From Odontesthes bonariensis (taxonomy: Eukaryota; Chordata; Actinopteri; Atheriniformes; Atherinopsidae): a stretch of 64,000 nt of DNA. A program made the translations under genes and the position numbers. The stretch is from positions 16,717,227 to 16,781,226 of the forward strand of contig NC_134515.1 of assembly GCF_027942865.1 (NCBI RefSeq), written 5' to 3'. Within the stretch, counting starts at the first letter, position 1, and each line of letters begins with the position of its first letter. Below are positions 13,811 through 25,062 of the stretch, piece after piece. A model generated the notes under the pieces. It was not told the DNA's origin and did not search any database. It saw only the letters and a list, made by a program, of their open reading frames with translations.

Positions 13811-16539
13811 CCGCCATGTTCCTCCGCTACCTGGCCCCCACACCACAGATAAAAGCAACCTCAATCTACGACTTCTCCACCCTCCTCTGCATAGGTCAGC
13901 GTCGCCAAAAGCAATCAGTTGGTGGGAACTTGCTGAGTTATTATCTTGTCAGTGTTTCCTTCCTTCAGTCTTACACACTCTTGGTGTTTATTTATTTTCG
14001 TCGTGTATATGGATTTTCATTTTTATCTGTAACTGTCTAATAAGCATCATGTGGAGAGCCGGTCTGAGTGGGAAGAGCATTGGCATCAAACCCGACCTCA
14101 TTCTTCAACGGTTTACTGGTTATTTGATTGTTTGTATCTACACATTATGCAATATGTTACATACCATATAGAGTATATAAACTGTATACTTGTAATGTGT
14201 TGCTGCACATTTATTCAAAGTGTTTAATATCTGTTTGTGCTCATTGGAAAATTTGCATTGTCCATCAGCCAGGGTCGGGCATTCAGGTTACTTGTCTTTC
14301 TGCACATGAGAACAGAACTATAGTGCCTGATATTTGTACTGTGTTATGGAAGAGGAAAAACTTGCTCTGTTTCTATCCTTAACGTACCAGGCAGGTAGTG
14401 TCATGCACAAAAAGCTCAAGAGATGAGATTTTTTTTTTTTTTTTTTTTTTAAGCGTAAGATGAAATGCATTTAACTGATCGGCTTTAATCAGTTTGAAAT
14501 AAAATTTTCTAATACTAAGGTATCAAAATGCAAAAATAAAAAAGTTAAAAAAAAAAAAATCTAATATTCATGGAGATTTGCAATGCAAGATATGTCTTTT
14601 TAAGATGTAACTCTTTATGCAATTATAGCTTGCAGAATTGAGTACTGACCACTGACAGTAGGCCTGCACCCGAGTAAGCTCCCACTCTCGCTGCGGGACG
14701 CTGATCGTTTCTCTCCGTGTGGAAATCTAATTGTTTCGCTTTGGTGCATCTGTTAAGTTGTTGTAAAAGATGATTTACGACCTGATTGTTAAAAGTCAAC
14801 ATTGTCTTTGTTGAGCGATGGATTTATGTTTTTTTTATAAGAAATCTGAACTGTAATAAATTGGTAACACGAAGGAATTTAGTTATTGTTTCGTATTTTT
14901 AAGCGCGTGGTCGTTTTAAAAACAATTAACGGCATGAAAATGACTTCGTCACTGCCCAGATCACAATGGGAAAGGGTGGGAAAACAAACTTTTTTTTCTC
15001 AACCTTTTGTGGAAGTTTAAAGCTGCAGTTTAAGTCACTTCCTGACTAAATGAAATGGAATGTGATGGATTACAGCACTCACACTACCAGCCGTGTAGGT
15101 ACTTGATTGGATTGTGAGGTTCAGATGTAATTTCAATGTGCAGCCAGGAGGTGGCACCCTGTAACCTGTTTGGTGAAGTCCGTCTCAGATGGAGTGGCAA
15201 AAAAAAAAATTAAAAAATTGCGTATAAATTGTACACCTCAGATTCTTTGAATTTGATGGACAAGCCCCTCGGCTGCATTAAAATTGTCAGTCTGTGTTTT
15301 TCAATATGAAGTGTGACTGTTGCTGCTCAGTTGCATCAACTCCGGTGATTGTTGTGGAAGACATCCGCTCTCACTGCTTTTCTATTTGAATGTGACCAAA
15401 ACCTGCAACAATGTGCGATATTACTGTCGTACTGCACCACTGGAGTGTTTGTGTTGTTTCCACATCTCCCCCTTCCAATATGACCCTTGAGTAAGTATTT
15501 GTGTTCTGTGCACTATTGATTCAAATCTCTATTGCAGAAACTTGAAAGAGAGTGCAGGACAATTCTTATGTTGCTTGAATTTAAAACGTTTCCAGTGCAG
15601 CTAAATAAAGGTCCACATGTCCAGATCCACTTAATTGCGTAACATGAGCATGAACAGATCAGCACTCCTCAGCGATCCCTCTCAGAAAGCTGTTGAAATG
15701 ATCATTGACCGTACAGTACATGAGATGAAAATAGAGACTTCCGTGCACGTTAATCACATTAATACCATCTTTAAGTACCTGCACCAGCATCATACCGACG
15801 TTTCTCACTATTTGAAGTCTTTTGCAGGCTTGACTCCACACGCCTTTAAGGCAGGAAGTTGCAGATTCTTCAAACAAACTGAACTGCCAACACTGTATAC
15901 AATTCAACTGTCAGCTAATCTCTGTGCTGGACTCCAGGCCTTGCACAGATCAGAAGGAAAATATCCCGAAAACTGTTGCGAAGGCATGATAAACCCATTT
16001 GAACATATCAAACAAGGCATTTTGGAAGTACTCAATGTTCCCGACCAGTGGCACACAAGTAAACGCGGTAAAATCTTTTAATTGTGCTTTTTCAGACATA
16101 AGGTCGACAAGAGCTTCTCAAACTCTTTAATTTCCCCTAAGATGAGAAGGTAGCTGATCATTTATACCCCAATCAGCTTTCCTGTCAGTTTAGTTCAAAA
16201 GAAAAGTTCATATGGTAGATGGAATTAAACTACATTTTGGGGTTTTCCTTATGTTATTTTAAAAATAGGACACATAAATACGTATTTTGTGACTTGCAAC
16301 AATTGTTTTCCCAAACATGAGAAGTTAGGAAGCACTAATTCAAAAGCTTCAGCACCACTGTTTGCGTTTCTATTCCTGGAACAGCTTAGTGGGTTGACAT
16401 GACTCTGCAAAACATGAAACATTGCTTTCAACTTTTTAAACCAAATTTGTGAATTATTTTTGCAATTTTAGAGTAGACAAAATAAAGGAAAGGAGTACAG
16501 TGCAAAAGTCATGAAACTTTCACGCAACTTTTACCAAAC
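13811..16539. other. srm 3' UTR and intergenic sequence
   Basis: Possible srm poly(A) signals are AATAAA at 14498-14503 and 14855-14860; I cannot choose between them. The rest is AT-rich. One open frame stands out at 15644-16081 (145 codons from ATG); it is reported separately as a finding because it matches nothing I recognise. Confidence 0.4.
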
Positions 16540-16640
16540 TTCAACCAAAGAAATAGAATAAAATAGAATTTAATAGAATAACCTTTATTGTCCCATGAGT
16601 GAGAAGGTCAGGTTTTGCAAGTTGCAAAGCTTTATTGGAC
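16540..16640 (-). mobile_element. LINE 3' tail fragment (Rex1/jockey-like)
   Basis: Read on the minus strand, this ends with GGGACAATAAAG followed by A/T repeats built on AATTCTATT. It resembles the 3' tail of the LINE at 22285-23170 (GGGATAAATAAAGT, then AATTTAATTG). Only the tail survives. The downstream part to about 16760 ends in a long A run with AAG repeats and may belong to the same or another old insertion. Confidence 0.4.
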
Positions 16641-16759
16641 TTATTGAACCTTGGTCCAACAATGGCCAACCATCGGCTCCTCTAAGCAGCAGTTCAGGAC
16701 AAATCAGAAGTTTACAAGAAGATGGCAAAGTATAAAAAAAAAAAAAAAAAAGAAGAAGA

Positions 16760-18139
16760 AGAAGAGCGGGCAAAGAAAAACAGGTGAAACTGTCCCAAAT
16801 AAGAGCTGAAAGACTTAGCTGGCTGCAGAAAACCATTTACAAACTGTGATACTTGCCACAGAGGGTGTTGCTAAGCACTGATCATACAGGATGTCCCGGC
16901 TTTTAGAACTCAAAAGGGTGAAAACAAATAAATTGTCATATCCTTGAAAAAAAAAGAGGGAAAAAAACTCACACGGTGGCTTGCATGTTTTTGGAATTAA
17001 ATTGTTACCAGGGCTGCCCAAGTCTTTGTATGCCACTGTATTCTTTTTCTTTGGCTTTTTTTCCTTCGTTGATCTGATAGCATCACATAGCAACCGCACT
17101 TTGTAGGAAAATAAAAAGGCAATTCAATCATTCTGAATGTGCATTCAGGTCTGAAAACAATTTCTCACTAAGTGAATACCAATAGCTGAAAGGACCGGTA
17201 TGTGGAATGTAGTAACTAGCGGCATTCATCACAGATAAACCGGTGATTTGTTCGTTCCCTATGCTGAAGTGAAATGGCCCTGCAACATAGTGAAGGATGC
17301 TGAAACGGCCCGGTGATATTTGGTTTTAAATGAAGGTACGAATAGTTTGTTTCCAGAAACAAAGGACATTCTTTTATTTTTTTTAATTCAGAATATTGAA
17401 AGAAATAAATGACTTAATTAATTGATTAATAGAATTTAATCCAAAAGCATAATCCCCCGTATGATAAATGTTAATAAAAAAGCTTAGTAACCATTGTTTT
17501 CACTGTATGTCTAGCACTCACTCAATGACGAGGAAGTGCTCCCTTTTCTTTTAAAACTATGTTTACCCCACCAGACTTGTGCATTTCCTGAAGACACTTC
17601 CCCGCATCATGGGGTGTTAGATCGCTCAATTGTAATCTGCAGGTGTCAAAAAAGACATAGAAGCAGAGTGACAGGAATCAGATGTTGCCTGAAGTCAAGT
17701 GCCAATCACTATGAAAATATCATTGAGATGCAGTCAGTTTGTATTTCTTTCAGACTCCTTTAATGGCTGCAATGGGGAAATGGGATTCTTTTATCCAGAA
17801 TGTTGAGGACCGTTAAAGTGTAACTTTTGAGATAACATATATAAGGGATGGAACTGTCCATCCTCCTGACTGTGTGGTGCTGTTTGAGATTGAACAATCA
17901 TTGAGATAGATGTAAAAATATGAAAAAAACCTGTGGAGCAGTGACGTTGGTGCTCTCTGCAGATGTTCCCATCCGATGAATCACATGAACGCAACCACTT
18001 CACAATTTGTCAAAAAGGTTAACTTTCATCGCTTCCATTTGTTGCGTCCTGACCCCTTCATCTTCCCTCCCCTTTCATGCTCACGCACTCACACCCCCAA
18101 CGGCATGCACACATACACCCTCCGTCATACACCCACCAC
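16760..18139. other. Intergenic region upstream of the somatostatin gene
   Basis: I found no exons and no clear repeats. Open frames are short, overlap on both strands and look like chance. The last 100 bases before the CRE-like site are C-rich (CACACACCC-type). Confidence 0.4.
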
Positions 18140-18142
18140 CCT

Positions 18143-18150
18143 CGACGTCA
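18143..18150 (+). promoter_or_regulatory. CRE-like site of the somatostatin-family promoter
   Basis: CGACGTCA, one mismatch from the cAMP response element TGACGTCA, 24 bases before the TATA box. If transcription starts about 30 bases after the TATA box, the site is near -60. The rat somatostatin gene, where the CRE was first defined, has it near -48 to -41. The placement suggests conserved CREB control. Confidence 0.55.
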
Positions 18151-18173
18151 GTGGCAGACAGAGGGGAGAGGCA

Positions 18174-18180
18174 TATAAAA
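18174..18180 (+). promoter_or_regulatory. TATA box of cort/sst2
   Basis: TATAAAA, 212 bases before the start codon. With a start site near 18204, the 5' UTR would be about 190 bases. A strong TATA box fits a tissue-restricted neuropeptide gene. Confidence 0.7.
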
Positions 18181-18391
18181 GGGTGAGGGACTTTGTAGGT
18201 AGAGCAGAAGAAACATTTGTGGTTTCCAGATCTGATGAGCAGCTGCCGCCACCTGCACTGCACTTTCTTCGCCACTCTCCTCTGGACCTCTGACTAGACC
18301 GCGCTCCTCAGACTCTCGCACGCACACACTTTGTCTTTGAGAACCTCCTTATCCCGCTTCTGTAGCTCTGGCACTGCACTCAAGTCACAGC

Positions 18392-18985
18392 ATGCAGCTT
18401 CTGATGGTGTTAGCAGCTCTCATGGGGGTCCTGTTCAGCGTTAGAGCAGCTGCCGTGCTTCCTGTAGACGACAGGAGCCCAATCCACGTGAACAGGGTGA
18501 GGACATTATTATTTTCCCTATTCAGTCCATGTGAACATTTTTTCTTGATGTAACCTGTTGTTAAGTACTGTAAGTGGTTTCGATTGTAGGGGGGGGGAAT
18601 GACAAAACTTATAAATGTTGCTTGTGATTGAATAAAAAGAATTGTGTGATTTTTATTGTAATTTTTTTCTGAAATGCATCTGGAAAAAAATCTGTCCACA
18701 AATTTGACATTTCAGTTTCCGTGATCTGTTGTTTTCTCCTCTTCTCTTTTTGTTCAGGAGCTGAGTAAAGAGCGCAAGGAGCTGATCCTTAAGCTGGTGT
18801 CGGGCTTGTTGGATGGAGCTCTTGACACCAACATGCTGCCGGGGGAAGTGGCGCCTGTGGATTTCGAGGAGCCACTGGAGTCTCGCCTGGAGGAAAGGGC
18901 TGTCTATAACAGGCTATCACTGCCTCAGCGTGACCGCAAAGCCCCTTGTAAAAACTTCTTCTGGAAAACTTTCACCTCCTGCTAA
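18392..18985 (+). CDS. cort: Preprosomatostatin 2 / cortistatin (Pro2 somatostatin-14), 2 exons
   Basis: Secreted neuropeptide precursor of 110 aa. Exons are 18392-18496 and 18758-18985, joined in phase 0 at VNR/ELSKER, the single intron position typical of somatostatin genes. Residues 1 to about 19 form a hydrophobic signal peptide. The last 14 residues (97-110) are APCKNFFWKTFTSC: the FWKT receptor-binding core, the two cysteines of the ring, and Pro in place of Gly at position 2. The Arg-Lys before it is the prohormone convertase site. Counting back 14 more residues reaches AVYNR just after LEER, so a 28-residue form is also possible. Pro2 marks the SS2 (older name PSS-III) lineage, generally considered orthologous to mammalian cortistatin (PCRNFFWKTF). 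Human CORT adjoins DFFA; here dffa is 32 kb away. Expression is expected in brain and endocrine tissue. Confidence 0.95.
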
Positions 18986-19193
18986 CAGTGCCCCAAATCC
19001 ACCCGGCTCCGCCGCCTGCCCCCTGTACTCCCTCTCTCCCGGCTCTACATGAACTGTAGTAGACCTCAGCTGTGCATATCATCTACACCTGTGCAGCATC
19101 GATGGACTTCACTGAGACAGTGTGTCTGTTTGAATATTAACTATTTATGTATACAGTGTGTGTATTTATGTAACAGATACCTTCAGGGTCAAC

Positions 19194-19199
19194 AATAAA
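19194..19199 (+). promoter_or_regulatory. Poly(A) signal of cort/sst2
   Basis: AATAAA, 209 bases after the stop codon. It gives a complete small transcription unit from about 18204 to about 19215. Confidence 0.75.
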
Positions 19200-19215
19200 G
19201 CATGGATATAATGTT

Positions 19216-22200
19216 TGGGATGGTAACAGTTAAATGCTCACGCAAATTGTTAAAAAAAAAAAAAATGAAGGAAGGTCATATTTTCCACCTGCTTGTACAA
19301 TATAAATACAAAGTCAAACTTAATGCAAAAACTATGTCTATGTTTTTTTTTTTTTTGTGACTTAGACAGCTGCGCCTAAATTGTGGTCACATTTTAGGAC
19401 TTTGCTGTGCACAAATATATTTCTATCTATGAACGATTGAGTTGTAAATGGCACGTGAAGGACACACCATTTTTCACCCTCTTTATTAAAGGTCAATCAA
19501 TCAGATTCTTTGTTTCCATTTTATTGACAAATCGACAAAAACAACATACTACTTTAAGGATAGGAAATGTTGCTCCATGAAAAGGAAAAATTAAGATATT
19601 AAGAAAGAAGTGCTACAATTATATTCTTAAATGAATAGCTGATTTCTAGCGTATTTCAGGAGGGGAAAAAAGCCCCGCCACAACGCTTTTTAGAATGAAT
19701 ATAGAAATAGACTCAACTCGACTTGATGAGAGTGAGCAATGTGAAAGAATTGTACCTGTCTGTTTTATTAGTTGCCAATAAATAGTCCTTATTAATTCAC
19801 AGTCACAGGTTGAGGGAGACGCCTCAGTGACCTATCACAGGTCATTAGATATGTCATTAAGATAGAAAAGTAAATAAATCGAAGGCTTTCCTCAGTGTTG
19901 TCACAGCATTAGCAGTGACAACACACGAGCGGCCTCAAAAGTGTTCTGCAGTTCATTAAACAATGAAAACATTTGACTATAAGACAAAGGTCTGTGCTGG
20001 TTAAAATGAAAGAGAAGGGAGGTGTTGGTTGAGGTTATATCGGTGAGACCTGTTTGTTAGAGACAGCACAGCCAGGGCTTTCTGTTGCATGTTGAGATAA
20101 TGAAGTGTTCCCTGTGTGACCCCCATCAGCTTGCTTTGTGAGTCTTGAAGTAAATAAGATTCAAGTTGGCTACCGGCTGCTTTGTACTCAATCAGTCACA
20201 CTACAATTACTGCGCACCCTCGTAGCCCTTCTGGTATGTGCAACTATTGTGGTATGCGTGTCTTTTTGTGAGACAGAACACTGAGTGGACGCCGGCCACA
20301 ATCAAGCACTGATTTCGCGCCCGGCACAAAAGTCTCTATTGGTGACCCGATGGATATCCATCAGATGTGCTTTCCTGCTGTTTGAAACAGTTCAAATATA
20401 CCATATATGTTGTTGCTAAAAATCACAAATCATAGCAAACACTAAAACAACTGTCAGAACACTGAGTATGTGCTTTAAAGGGATTTTTACAAAACCTTTT
20501 GACACATTTGTTGTTTGCTGTCTCAAAGTAAGATGATATAATGAGGAATCTGCATTCAGCAAAGAACTGTCAAGACATTAAAGTGTTTTCTTCTGAACTG
20601 TCCATGAAGAGAGGCGTTATCGATAACAATAGTGAATGGAAAGTAGCGGAGAATCATATTCAAATAATACAACACATAAAAGTAACCCCCGCTTAATGTT
20701 CTATTTTAGGATTTTAGCGATAATGAAATAAGACACCCACGTTTAAACATGTAAATTCTTAAATATACAACATTATTCACTCTAATGATACCTCACAAGC
20801 CTTACACCACACCGGTGGAAAGACAAAAAACTCCTCTCCTCTGGTTGCGGTCTCGTCATCTCTCTGTGCAGCAAAACAGCAGCTCGTGATTAATAATCGT
20901 GAGGATTTAACACTCACAGTTCAAACTCAATTACAGGTTGTACAATAAAGGTCATGTTTAAGACACATTTTCCTCTTACTGTTGTCGTGTTCATAATTGA
21001 GATGGCTGGAGAAGGGAAAGAAAAAAAACTCAACATAGTCCAAATCCATTTCTTACTCAAATCTTTAAAAAAAATCTCACTTGATGTTAAGTAATAGTGC
21101 CGAGATTCTCAAAGCTGCATAATTACATGGTTCCTACATCCACTTGGAACTCTGGTCTTTTAATGATGCTGGGGAGACAAAGCCTGCAGTGGGTTTACCT
21201 AATTGCAGTTCATTACACATCACCTTTCATTCTTTATGTACATTTAAAAGAAAGGAAAGGAAACAGTAATGACACGCGTCCAGATTTACAAATAAGAGAG
21301 CAAATTGTACGGTGTTATGCAAGAGGAAAGATATTTTTAAGAAATGGAAGAAATGTTTCCATTTCTAAAGAAGCACCGTACACAAATCTGCATCTCTGGA
21401 TCGACATTATAAACACAAAACAATTCGATGTCGAGAGAGGTGCTGTCCACCCCTGACTTTATGCCTCTGAGCTCAAATGAGCACGCTGAGGAGCAACATC
21501 AAAGCTGATGGCTGCAGGCAAAGCATTTTATTGGCTTTCCTTTTGATCTGAAGGAGGAGGAGGGAAAGGAGTGCTCAGCCCTAACTGTGTAATTCAAATT
21601 TAAATGTGACTTCATATGTGGCGGTGTTTAAAAATAACAAAGACTTTGGTAGTGATGCTCCACCTCATAGAGGGGAAACAACTTCAAAGTGAGCTCAGCA
21701 TGATTACATATGCAAAGAATAAAATTTATAGGATGCAACAGTTTTTTGTATGACTTTGGCTGGTGTTAAATAATGACATTTGGAATATGATTATTACCAT
21801 TTCATGCTGGATGATTTTTTTTTTTACCTGTGTTTCTTAGTACAAAAGCATGAGGAATGCAATTTATTTATGATGGAAGAAAGACTAAAGAATAGTACAA
21901 CTGCAAATATTGTCTGAAAAACAGATTATAATTTGTCATAGTAATAATGTAGGATATGTATCTACAGATCAAGAACTTCACATGAATGTTTGTGTTGTTT
22001 CCAAAATACTAATTGATCAAATCAACGGCTTATGTGGTGCAAAAAGGGAGATTTTGATTTTTGATGTTCCACTTTGAAATATCACAATGACTACTTTTTA
22101 TTTTCTGGACAGACAGCATGATTCTGTTCATTACAGCTACGTGTAACATAGCCCCATCCTCAGCCTAAGAGCAATTCTCAGATTAATTTACAATATTCAC

Positions 22201-22284
22201 TTCAACCCAGCCTGAGGTACGTTTGTTTCAGGTTTGCTTCACATTTAGATAGAAACACACCACAGTTTGTCAGACTAAAGAATT
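19216..22284. other. Gene-free AT-rich spacer
   Basis: Three kilobases with no supportable exon. Open frames are short; the longest, 119 codons at 21097-21456, has no recognisable domain and no splice partners. Poly-A/T runs are frequent. Confidence 0.45.
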
Positions 22285-23170
22285 GTGCGTCTAACCAGGT
22301 GATCAGCAGCACAGGAGCACCACAGGGGACTGTACTCTCACCATTCCTTTTCACTCTGTACACTTCTGACTTCCAGTACAAGTCAGACTCCTGTCATCTA
22401 CAGAAATATTCAGATGACTCTGCAGTGGTCGGGTGTATCAGAGATGGATAAGAAGCTGAGTACAGAGAGCTGGTGGACCGCTTTGTGGCATGGTGTGGGA
22501 ACAATCATCTCATCTTGAATGTTAACAAAACAAAGGAGATGATTGTAGATTTCAGGAGAAACAGGGTCAGATCAAACCCAGTTTTCATCATGGGAGAAGA
22601 AGTGGAGGTGGTTGAGGAATATAAATACCTTGGTGTTCATGTGGACAACAGACTGGACTGGAGACACAACAGTGAAGCAATCTACAAGAAAGGACAGAGC
22701 AGACTGTACTTCTTGAGGAAGCTAAGGTCCTTCAAGGTTTGCAACAAGATGTTGCAGATCTTCTACAAGTCTGTTGTTGAGAGCGTCATTTCCTCTTGCG
22801 TCATCTGTTGGGGCAGCAGCATCAGAACCAGGGACCTAAAAAGACTCAACAACCTGATAAAGAAGGCTGGTTCTGTTCTGGGGACGACTGTGGAACCTCT
22901 GGAGACAATAATGCAAAGAAGGATTTTGCATAAAATCAAGAGAATTATGGACAACCCTGAACATCCTCTCCATGAGACTGTTATCGGAAAACAGAGTCTC
23001 TTCAGTCAAAGGCTTCTTCAGTTTGGATGCAAAACGGACCGCTACAGGAAATCTTTCCTGCCCACAGCCATCAGCATCTATAATAACTCTTTGATTTAAT
23101 TGAGTTACATCAACATTTAATTTCCCTCTGGGATAAATAAAGTATTTTTGAATTTAATTGAATTTGAAAC
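22285..23170 (+). mobile_element. 5'-truncated LINE, jockey/CR1 superfamily (probably Rex1/Babar-like)
   Basis: Translates to the later part of a reverse transcriptase, GAPQGTVLSPFLFTLY, then YSDDSAVVG (the catalytic YxDD box), a thumb region and the C-terminal domain (YLGVHVDNRLDW, FYKSVVESVISS, RYRKSFLPTAISIYN). An in-frame TAA at 22447-22449 replaces what is usually Gln, so the copy is dead, but the 208 codons after it are open, which suggests moderate age. The 3' end is GGGATAAATAAAGT followed by repeats of AATTTAATTG or similar. The family name is from memory of similar fish proteins and is less sure than the class. It lies directly before the L2 element. Confidence 0.8.
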
Positions 23171-23529
23171 ACTTTAAAATGAATTCATTCATGAACTTTT
23201 TCTCCCCTGCACGAAGTGGTCTCATTGCTGTTCCACTGCACATTACGACCACTTCAAAAAGAATTCATCAACATTTACCAAAGTAGGTACGAGAGTGAAA
23301 TCCTCCGGATATGCTTCCTGGATATGCTTCCTGCTTCTGAAGAGTGCAGACGTGTCTCTGCTTCCTCCTGCTGCTTATCGCTTTATTTGCTTTTAAATCA
23401 TTTTACTTCTTTCCACAAGTCTTGGATATAATTTTATTCTTTTTCTTTTAAGTGAACCAAGACTTTTTAAAATCATTTTTATTCTTTTTACATCTTATCT
23501 GACGAGCCAGCGACTACAATCCTTTCAAC

Positions 23530-25005
23530 ATGCCCTGTGAAAGCTGTCGGATATATCAACAAGAAATTTGGGTGCTACAAGTAAGGATTTTTGCCTTAAA
23601 AACTGAAATGGGACTTCATGAAACGCTCCCAATGGAATCCAGTGGTAAGAAGTCCACATTTACTTCCAAAGGAAAGGGTGAAAAAACTGCTACCTCCAAC
23701 TTAAAGCTAAATGATACTGTGTCTTTTCCAAGACTCTGTAAAGGCACGTATGATGGACTTGGTGCAAAGCCGAAGAATCGTCAAACTGTTGGTATCAACA
23801 GAGAATATGTAACATCACCCGGAATAAAGTTAACAAACAGATTTTTACCACTGTCAGAGCCAAATGTGACTGAGTGTAACAGACAGAGAGACGGTACAAA
23901 GAAGCAGATGGACAGAGAAACTGTGCCGAGTGTCAAGGTCAAAGATACTCTTGTGCTTGGAGACGGAGCCATATCTAATATAAACATAAACAGAATGGTT
24001 ACATGCAGCTATCCAAGTGCCACTGTCTCTGACATCACAAGATTACTACCAGAGGTACTGGCAAAACACCAAGGGGTGAAACAGATGATTGTGCACGTGG
24101 GTGCAGTGGACATCAGAGAGAATCAGTCTGAAATCTTAAAAAAAGACTTTGAGAAACTGTTTGAGAGTCTTGATAAAGTGACAATACCAACATTCATAAG
24201 TGGACCTCTCCCAAACATCGACAGGAGGATCAACAAATTCAGCCGGCTGCTTCAGTTGAACACATGGCTGTCCAAAGTCTGTGAGTCCAGAGGACCTCAT
24301 TTCATCGAGAACTTTAATCTTTTCTGGCAAAGAGATGATCTCTTTCAAAGAAAAGGCCCACACCTGAACAGAGGTGGAGTGAGACGACTGACGGATAATC
24401 TTCTCCACGCTCTGAGGCATCAGAATGGGCCAGGGCCAGGACCAGGACCAGGACCAGGACCAGGACCAGGACCAGGACCAGGACCAGGACCAGGACCAGG
24501 ACCAGGACCAGGACCGGGACCAGAACCAGGACCAGGACCGGGTCCTGTGCTGCCGCAGAGAGAGAAGACGAGCCAGAGAAGAGCTCCTGCCTCGCCACCC
24601 AAGGACCCAGCAAAGGATTCAGCCACAGCAGCCACAGCAGCCACAGCAGCACCTCCAGCATCCCGAACACAGGATTCAGCAGCTCCACCATTGCCTTCAC
24701 CACGGGCCTCACCACAGGCCTGGGACCCACCTGCTGCATCTACACCCTCCAGAGATGTTTCACCATCGTTCTCTTCTCCACCGTCACCCAGGAGATTTCC
24801 TGATCACCTTGAAAGCTTGGTGAAATCGGGGATTAAAATGGTTCCTCTCACGCCAAACATGGCAAGATCAAGAATTCTATCCTCAAAGAAGCATCGAGCC
24901 CCTCTCCCTCCCCAGCCTACTCCATCGACCAAAGCCCTCCCAGCTTGGCCCCCACCACCGGTGCCCACAGCTGTCATTTCCAACAGCGTCAATGCTGTTG
25001 TCTAG
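23530..25005 (+). CDS. L2 LINE ORF1: SGNH-esterase-like protein with Gly-Pro repeat linker
   Basis: 491 aa from ATG. The N-terminus (about 1-135) has a CxxC start and basic stretches. Residues about 137-297 resemble the SGNH hydrolase (esterase) domain of CR1/L2 ORF1 proteins. The strand ending in the nucleophile reads TLVLGDGAI, so the usual Ser of GDS is Gly146. The block usually written GTND reads GAVD, so the oxyanion Asn is also changed. The final His block, KGPHLNRGG, is kept. Residues about 300-337 are a Gly-Pro repeat, followed by a Pro/Ala/Ser-rich tail to the end. In ZfL2-1 this esterase is enzymatically active; here it is probably not. ORF1 ends 57 bases before the ORF2 frame opens. 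Confidence 0.85.
   Translation: MPCESCRIYQQEIWVLQVRIFALKTEMGLHETLPMESSGKKSTFTSKGKGEKTATSNLKLNDTVSFPRLCKGTYDGLGAKPKNRQTVGINREYVTSPGIKLTNRFLPLSEPNVTECNRQRDGTKKQMDRETVPSVKVKDTLVLGDGAISNININRMVTCSYPSATVSDITRLLPEVLAKHQGVKQMIVHVGAVDIRENQSEILKKDFEKLFESLDKVTIPTFISGPLPNIDRRINKFSRLLQLNTWLSKVCESRGPHFIENFNLFWQRDDLFQRKGPHLNRGGVRRLTDNLLHALRHQNGPGPGPGPGPGPGPGPGPGPGPGPGPGPGPGPEPGPGPGPVLPQREKTSQRRAPASPPKDPAKDSATAATAATAAPPASRTQDSAAPPLPSPRASPQAWDPPAASTPSRDVSPSFSSPPSPRRFPDHLESLVKSGIKMVPLTPNMARSRILSSKKHRAPLPPQPTPSTKALPAWPPPPVPTAVISNSVNAVV
24429..24540 (+). repeat. GGACCA hexanucleotide minisatellite inside L2 ORF1
   Basis: About 18 copies of GGACCA with a few base variants. In the ORF1 frame it encodes alternating Gly and Pro. 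Because the unit is six bases, copy-number changes keep the reading frame. The other frames are also open and give Asp-Gln or Leu-Val strings, which explains several spurious open frames here. Confidence 0.95.
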
Positions 25006-25062
25006 GACACTAAGGGCCTCTGTGTTGGTAAACACCATCTCAACCAGAGGTCCAAGGATGGA

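Noticed and set aside
18392-18985. A natriuretic peptide (CNP) gene
   Set aside because: A small two-exon secreted precursor in a 1p36-like block suggested this at first, but the C-terminus is plainly somatostatin (FFWKTFTSC) and lacks the natriuretic ring.
24425-24823. DQ-rich protein on the plus strand and LV-rich proteins on the minus strand
   Set aside because: They are shadows of the GGACCA repeat in L2 ORF1.
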